Made by a program: the position numbers and the translations under genes. A stretch of 64,000 nt of DNA from Neorhizobium sp. UBA3556 (GTDB lineage Bacteria > Pseudomonadota > Alphaproteobacteria > Rhizobiales > Rhizobiaceae): the NCBI GenBank assembly GCA_002376235.1, contig DFNX01000016.1, positions 1,054,001-1,118,000 on the forward strand, read 5' to 3'. Below the pieces are notes generated by a model. The model was not told where the DNA came from. It searched no databases and saw nothing but the letters and a program-made list of their open reading frames with translations. Shown piece by piece: positions 60,389 to 64,000 of the stretch (the first letter of the stretch is position 1; every line of letters starts with the position of its first letter).

Positions 60389-60907
60389 ATGAACGCAGTA
60401 TCCGAGATAACACCAGATCGCCGCGAGCGGGCGCTGGCCGCACTGGCAGAGAAGCCCGACGGCATCGTCGAGTCGATCGCAGCTGCTGCCGACGTGACAC
60501 CTGCCGAGATTCTCGAAATCCTGCCCAAGGGATCGGCCGTCATCGCGCCGAAGGAGAGTTTTCTCGACATCTGGAACGAGCTGACCACCTGGGGCATCGT
60601 CCTTTTTCTGGTCCACACCGAGGACGTCGTGGCCGAGATCGATGGCGAGCTGCCGGCAGGCTCTGAAGGTCATGGCTGGTTCAACATCCATGGCGACAGC
60701 CCGATCGGTGGCCATATCAAGAAGGACAATTGCGCCTCGATCACCTTCGTCGACCGCGCCTTCCACGGCCGCCGTTCCTGTTCCATCTGGTTCATGAACG
60801 CCAAGGGCGCACCGATGTTCAAGATCTTCGTCAAGCGCGACGAGGCACGCGAACTGCTCCCCGAGCAGCTCGCAAAATTTGAAACGTTGCGCGGCAGCTA
60901 CGCCTGA
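60389..60907 (+). CDS. hutX: Heme utilisation cytosolic carrier HutX
   Basis: 172 aa. The block GSAVIAPKESFLDIWNELTTWGIVLFLVHTEDVVAEIDGELP, then GHGWFNIHGDSPIGGHIKKDNCASITFVDRAFHGRRSCSIWFMN, matches HutX/HuvX. It takes heme from the importer to the degrading enzyme. It is co-transcribed with the upstream monooxygenase and ends in a strong terminator. Confidence 0.93.
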   Translation: MNAVSEITPDRRERALAALAEKPDGIVESIAAAADVTPAEILEILPKGSAVIAPKESFLDIWNELTTWGIVLFLVHTEDVVAEIDGELPAGSEGHGWFNIHGDSPIGGHIKKDNCASITFVDRAFHGRRSCSIWFMNAKGAPMFKIFVKRDEARELLPEQLAKFETLRGSYA

Positions 60908-60917
60908 TCGACAAAAA

Positions 60918-60954
60918 GGAAAAGGCGGGTGCCTGCTGAAACACCCGCCTTTCC
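60918..60954. terminator. Terminator of hutX (possibly bidirectional)
   Basis: Stem GGAAAAGGCGGGTG / CACCCGCCTTTCC with a 10-nt loop, between hutX and the convergent DUF3008 gene. Confidence 0.75.
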
Positions 60955-60988
60955 GGGAAGTCCGGGTTCGGACCGGAAATATCCATAG

Positions 60989-61177
60989 TCAGCGATGCGC
61001 GACGTGTTCGGGTTTGCCCTTATGCTTGGTCGAGGCAAACTCCTCCAACTGCTTCTCGCTCATCGATTTTTCCATTTCCTTCGAAGCGCCCTTGAGGTCG
61101 CTTTTCTTCGTTTCGCCGCGCTTTGCCGAAAGAGCTGCACCCGCGGCCTTCTGCTGTGCTCGTGATTTCGCCGGCAT
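60989..61177 (-). CDS. DUF3008 family small protein
   Basis: 62 aa from ATG 61177 (GGAGG 5 nt upstream). Lys/Glu/Ala-rich: MPAKSRAQQKAAGAALSAKRG, SEKQLEEFASTKHKGKPEHV. Typical of the DUF3008 stress-linked small proteins. Function unknown. Convergent with hutX. Confidence 0.8.
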   Translation of the reverse strand: MPAKSRAQQKAAGAALSAKRGETKKSDLKGASKEMEKSMSEKQLEEFASTKHKGKPEHVAHR

Positions 61178-61329
61178 CTCCGCCTCCGTCATACCTTCTG
61201 GCTTTCCAACATCGAAACAACGATTTTCGTTCCATTCGACAAGCGCGGAACCTCTGCATTCGCCAAGGGTTTTCAAAGGAAGTCTGCACGATCTCCGCAG
61301 GCAGAAAACCCGACGGGAAGGAAACGACC

Positions 61330-61551
61330 ATGAGCGCCGCAAATCCGAACAAGCCTGACATCACAGACATCGAGCGCGAACAGCTCGACACGACCAATCC
61401 GGAAGCGCTGAAGGAGGCGGCCCGGCTTGGCAACAAGGATGCCTACCTTGTCGAGACCGACCTTCAGGATGCCGATCAGCGTGAGGACGGCGACCAGCCG
61501 GACGGCCGCCCGAGCCCCATGGCCAATGCCGACAATCCGGAAGCCGACTGA
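61330..61551 (+). CDS. Small acidic hypothetical protein
   Basis: 73 aa from ATG 61330 (AAGGAAA upstream). It begins MSAANPNKPDITDIEREQL and is rich in Asp, Glu, Asn and Pro, with no hydrophobic core. It is likely intrinsically disordered and may belong to the general stress-type small proteins near it (DUF3008, treZ). No family recognised. Confidence 0.65.
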   Translation: MSAANPNKPDITDIEREQLDTTNPEALKEAARLGNKDAYLVETDLQDADQREDGDQPDGRPSPMANADNPEAD

Positions 61552-61628
61552 CGGCGTGGCGGAACTTCTCCGGCACCTTCCGTGTTGGCTTTCAACCAGT
61601 AAAGCACTGGGAGAAATGGAGACACGCC

Positions 61629-62531
61629 ATGGACGCCGACACGATACCGACGAAGAATTCGGAGCCGACGACCACACAGGGCCTCGCAGGCACCGAAACG
61701 GAACGCAGCAGCCATCCCCTGCACCTGATGCCGGGGATGGAAGTGAAGGCTGCGCCGACCCTGGCCGACCCGGACGCAGAAGCCTTCGTTTCCGAAGCAC
61801 TGGAAGACCTGGTCGCCTGCCACATCCCGTTTCTGCTCGCGGGCACGTTCGCGATCAGCGCGTATACCGGCATCACGAGGCCAACCAAGGATCTCGACGT
61901 CTTCTGCAAGGCCGGCGACTACACCCGCATCCTCGCCCATTTCAAGGAGAAGGGTTACGAGATCGAGGTGGAGGACGACCGCTGGCTCGGCAAGATCAAG
62001 AAGGGCCGGCATTTTTGCGATGTGATCTTCGCCGCGTCCAACGGCACGATGCCGATCAGCGACAGCTGGTTTGAAAACGCCCGCCAGATCGAGATGAACG
62101 GTCACAAGGTACGTATCATCGCCCCGACGGAGCTGATCTGGTCGAAATGTTTCGTCCAGCTCCGCCACCGTTATGACGGCGGTGACGTGGTTCACATGAT
62201 CCTGCGCGCTCATGACCAGATCGATTGGCAAAAGCTGCTCAACTACATGGAGGTGCATTGGGAGGTTCTTCTCATCCACCTCCTCAACTTCCGCTGGATC
62301 TACCCGACCGAGCGCGACAAGGTGCCGGACTGGTTGCTCGATGAGCTGCTCGACCGCCTGAAAGCCCAGCGCGAATTGCCTCTGCCGCAGATGAAGATCT
62401 GCCGCGGCCGCATGTTCAGCCGCGTCGATTTCGAGATCGACGTCAAGGAATGGGGTTTTGCCGATGTCGGCGGCGAAGGCGACCTGCGCGATGGCGTGGA
62501 CGAGGAAACCAGAGAAGGAGGTCCGGCATGA
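61629..62531 (+). CDS. Nucleotidyltransferase-fold protein (minimal NTase/AbiEii-like)
   Basis: 300 aa. After an 45-aa disordered N-terminus comes a nucleotidyltransferase-type core (about 50-195): LLAGTFAISAYTGITRPTKDLDVFCKAGDY. It has G...T...KDLDVF, the acidic pair expected for metal binding, and a second acidic residue in FCDVIFAAS. An all-helical C-terminal half follows. The nucleotide transfer target is unknown. Its stop overlaps the start of a metallophosphoesterase (ATGA), so the two form a translationally coupled pair. Confidence 0.8.
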   Translation: MDADTIPTKNSEPTTTQGLAGTETERSSHPLHLMPGMEVKAAPTLADPDAEAFVSEALEDLVACHIPFLLAGTFAISAYTGITRPTKDLDVFCKAGDYTRILAHFKEKGYEIEVEDDRWLGKIKKGRHFCDVIFAASNGTMPISDSWFENARQIEMNGHKVRIIAPTELIWSKCFVQLRHRYDGGDVVHMILRAHDQIDWQKLLNYMEVHWEVLLIHLLNFRWIYPTERDKVPDWLLDELLDRLKAQRELPLPQMKICRGRMFSRVDFEIDVKEWGFADVGGEGDLRDGVDEETREGGPA

Positions 62532-63265
62532 GCAAGGCGCAAGAGAAAAAGACCAACGGCAAGCAGCGCATCGCCGCCGTCGGCGACCTTCACGTCAAGG
62601 AACACGGATCGACCTCCTATAAGGAACTTTTCGCCGAGATCTCGCAGGAGGCGGACATTCTCGTGCTGACCGGCGATCTCACCGATCTCGGCAAGCCGGT
62701 TGAAGCCGAATTGCTCGCCGCTGACCTTCGCTCCTGTTCCATCCCGATGGTTGGCGTCCTCGGCAATCACGATTACGAATGCGGCCATGTCGATGAGGTG
62801 AAGGCCATCATCAAGGATGCCGGTATGCATCTGCTTGAAGGATCCGCGATAGAGATTAACGGCGTCGGTTTCGCTGGCGTCAAAGGTTTTGCCGGAGGCT
62901 TCGGCCGCTACATGCTCGGCTCCTTCGGCGAACCGGCAATCAAGGCAATGGTGGCAGAAAGCGTCGAGGAAACGATGCGGCTGGAAAACGCGCTGCGCCA
63001 GGTGAAGTCCGAACGTGCCATGGTGGTGCTGCACTACGCGCCGATCCAGCAGACTGTCGAAGGCGAACCGCCGGAAATCTTTCCCTTCCTCGGCTCATCC
63101 CGCCTTGCCGAAACCATAGATCGTTTCCCGGTAAAAGCCGTCGTCCACGGCCATGCCCATCGCGGCACCTATGAGGGAAAAACGCCGGGCGGCGCTCCGG
63201 TCTATAACGTCGCTTCACATATCGAGAAGCCGACTGGCAAGGCTTACGCGCTGCTGGAATTGTGA
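62528..63265 (+). CDS. Metallophosphoesterase coupled to the nucleotidyltransferase
   Basis: 245 aa from ATG 62528; the frame is open from 62450 over the NTase gene. Calcineurin-type metal ligands: AAVGDLHVKEH (Asp-x-His), LTGDLTDLG, VLGNHDYECG, and late LHYAPIQQ and HGHAHRGTYEG. Complete active site. Likely a phosphodiesterase or phosphatase acting with the NTase. The final block, YNVASHIEKPTGKAYALLEL, is intact. Confidence 0.88.
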   Translation: MSKAQEKKTNGKQRIAAVGDLHVKEHGSTSYKELFAEISQEADILVLTGDLTDLGKPVEAELLAADLRSCSIPMVGVLGNHDYECGHVDEVKAIIKDAGMHLLEGSAIEINGVGFAGVKGFAGGFGRYMLGSFGEPAIKAMVAESVEETMRLENALRQVKSERAMVVLHYAPIQQTVEGEPPEIFPFLGSSRLAETIDRFPVKAVVHGHAHRGTYEGKTPGGAPVYNVASHIEKPTGKAYALLEL

Positions 63266-63361
63266 CGGTAGGTCTCCGGCTCCAAATAACGCGCTCGGGA
63301 TGGAACAACCGGGCGCGTTTTCCGTTTGCCGGTCTCGTTCACCAGCGAGGGACTGGATCGC

Positions 63362-64000
63362 ATGACGAGCCTGCATTCCGCCGAGGAGTTTCGCGTTTTT
63401 CCAAAGACTTGGGGAGCGGAATATGTCGCTCTCGGTGAAGTGCGCTTCCGGCTGTGGGCACCGGGCCAGAAGATGGTGAGCCTGCGCCTTGATGGCGAAG
63501 ACACCGAGATGAGCGCAAGCCGCGACGGATGGTTCGAAATTCTGGCGACCGGCATCTCGGCTGGAACGGAATACAACTTCGTTCTCGCGGATGGCACCGT
63601 TGTTCCCGACCCCGCCTCCCGCGCCCAGAAGGATGACGTCAACGGGCCATCTCTTGTCATCGACCCGACCAACTATGACTGGCAGGATACCGACTGGACA
63701 GGCCGCCCCTGGGAAGAGACGGTCGTCTACGAACTGCATTTCGGCACATTCACCCCGCAAGGCACGTTCCAAGCCGCGATCGAAAAGCTGCCCTATCTCG
63801 CCGATCTCGGCATCACCATGGTGGAGGTCATGCCGCTCTCCCAGTTCGGCGGAAAACGTGGCTGGGGTTATGACGGCGTGCTGCTTTATGCTCCGCATTC
63901 GACTTACGGCCCGCCGGAGGACTTCAAGGCCTTCGTCGATGCCGCTCACGGCCAAGGCATTTCCGTCGTGCTCGATATCGTCCTCAACCACTTTGGGCCC
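63362..64000 (+). CDS. treZ: Malto-oligosyltrehalose trehalohydrolase TreZ (partial, runs off the window)
   Basis: 213 codons from ATG 63362 to the edge without a stop. An N-terminal CBM48-like module (about 10-95; FRLWAPGQKMVSLRLDGEDTEM) precedes the start of a GH13 barrel (VVYELHFGTFTPQGTFQAAIEKLPYLADLGITMVEVMPLSQFGGKRGWGYDGVLLYAPHSTYGPPEDFKAFVDAAHGQGISVVLDIVLNHFGP). TreZ releases trehalose from maltooligosyltrehalose made by TreY, giving osmotic and desiccation protection. The catalytic residues lie beyond the window. Confidence 0.9.
   Translation, partial: MTSLHSAEEFRVFPKTWGAEYVALGEVRFRLWAPGQKMVSLRLDGEDTEMSASRDGWFEILATGISAGTEYNFVLADGTVVPDPASRAQKDDVNGPSLVIDPTNYDWQDTDWTGRPWEETVVYELHFGTFTPQGTFQAAIEKLPYLADLGITMVEVMPLSQFGGKRGWGYDGVLLYAPHSTYGPPEDFKAFVDAAHGQGISVVLDIVLNHFGP

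Noticed and set aside
61629..63265. Claim of a defence or toxin-antitoxin system for the NTase/phosphoesterase pair
   Set aside because: The neighbourhood is core metabolism and stress genes with no other defence markers, so it is kept only as a hypothesis.

Overview
The window is chromosomal DNA of an alphaproteobacterium, very probably family Rhizobiaceae (Agrobacterium/Rhizobium group). The evidence is GC-rich coding sequence (roughly 60% by eye), rhizobial intergenic palindromic repeats, a CtrA-type cell-cycle circuit (sciP, ctrA, chpT, eipA), the rluD-rpoH neighbourhood, a liv operon carrying its DUF6867 member, and a rhizobial-style heme (hmu) locus. I saw no integrase, transposase, CRISPR array, tRNA or rRNA. 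The region reads as core chromosome with one orphan phage-tail-like gene and one apparently broken gene.

Layout. 1-2.8 kb: urea ABC transporter genes urtA and urtB (minus strand, urtB cut by the window edge), separated by a RIME-like repeat. 3.0-4.8 kb: a vWA-domain secreted protein, then a TetR/SMR efflux pair with a probable operator. 4.9-9.2 kb: an unusual hybrid histidine kinase whose sensor is an NCS1-type transporter domain followed by a Cys-rich cluster, overlapping a LuxR-type response regulator. 9.3-10.0 kb: a small ORF and a frameshifted PAS-domain gene. 10.2-15.7 kb: livHMGF, a DUF6867 gene and livK (branched-chain amino acid uptake). 16.0-23.9 kb: a dimethylglycine dehydrogenase-like flavoprotein and sarcosine oxidase soxBDAG, together fitting breakdown of glycine betaine to glycine. 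24.2-25.2 kb: a lone DUF2793 (phage-tail-like) gene.

25.4-31.8 kb is a cell-cycle island: sciP (inhibitor of CtrA), pqiA-like, GNAT, fliJ-like, ctrA, a degenerate receiver protein, chpT (phosphotransferase feeding CtrA), eipA (DUF1134) and a membrane-anchored coiled-coil protein. Candidate CtrA boxes (TTAA-N7-TTAA and near variants) lie upstream of sciP, ctrA, chpT and eipA, so the island is probably self-regulated. GANTC methylation sites and an unexplained pair of direct repeats lie in the ctrA leader.

31.8-43.7 kb: TrmH-type RNA methyltransferase, DUF6476 protein, rluD, an AraC regulator, a small Cys-rich protein, DUF1127 protein, a methyltransferase, rpoH (sigma-32), a butanediol-type dehydrogenase, a PepSY/DUF2946 pair and a large low-complexity membrane protein. 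43.8-51 kb: purA, an EamA transporter, a small secreted protein, DUF3422 protein, a lytic-transglycosylase-like lipoprotein and a diguanylate cyclase. 51.2-56.6 kb: aldehyde dehydrogenase, an MhqD/MhqO-like hydrolase and dioxygenase pair, ung, gloA and galE. 56.7-60.9 kb: a DUF454 gene and the heme locus hmuTUV, divergent from an IsdG/HmuQ-like monooxygenase and hutX. 61-64 kb: small DUF3008 and acidic proteins, a nucleotidyltransferase/metallophosphoesterase pair, and the start of treZ (trehalose synthesis), cut by the window edge.

All calls come from reading the sequence and translations. No database search was run.
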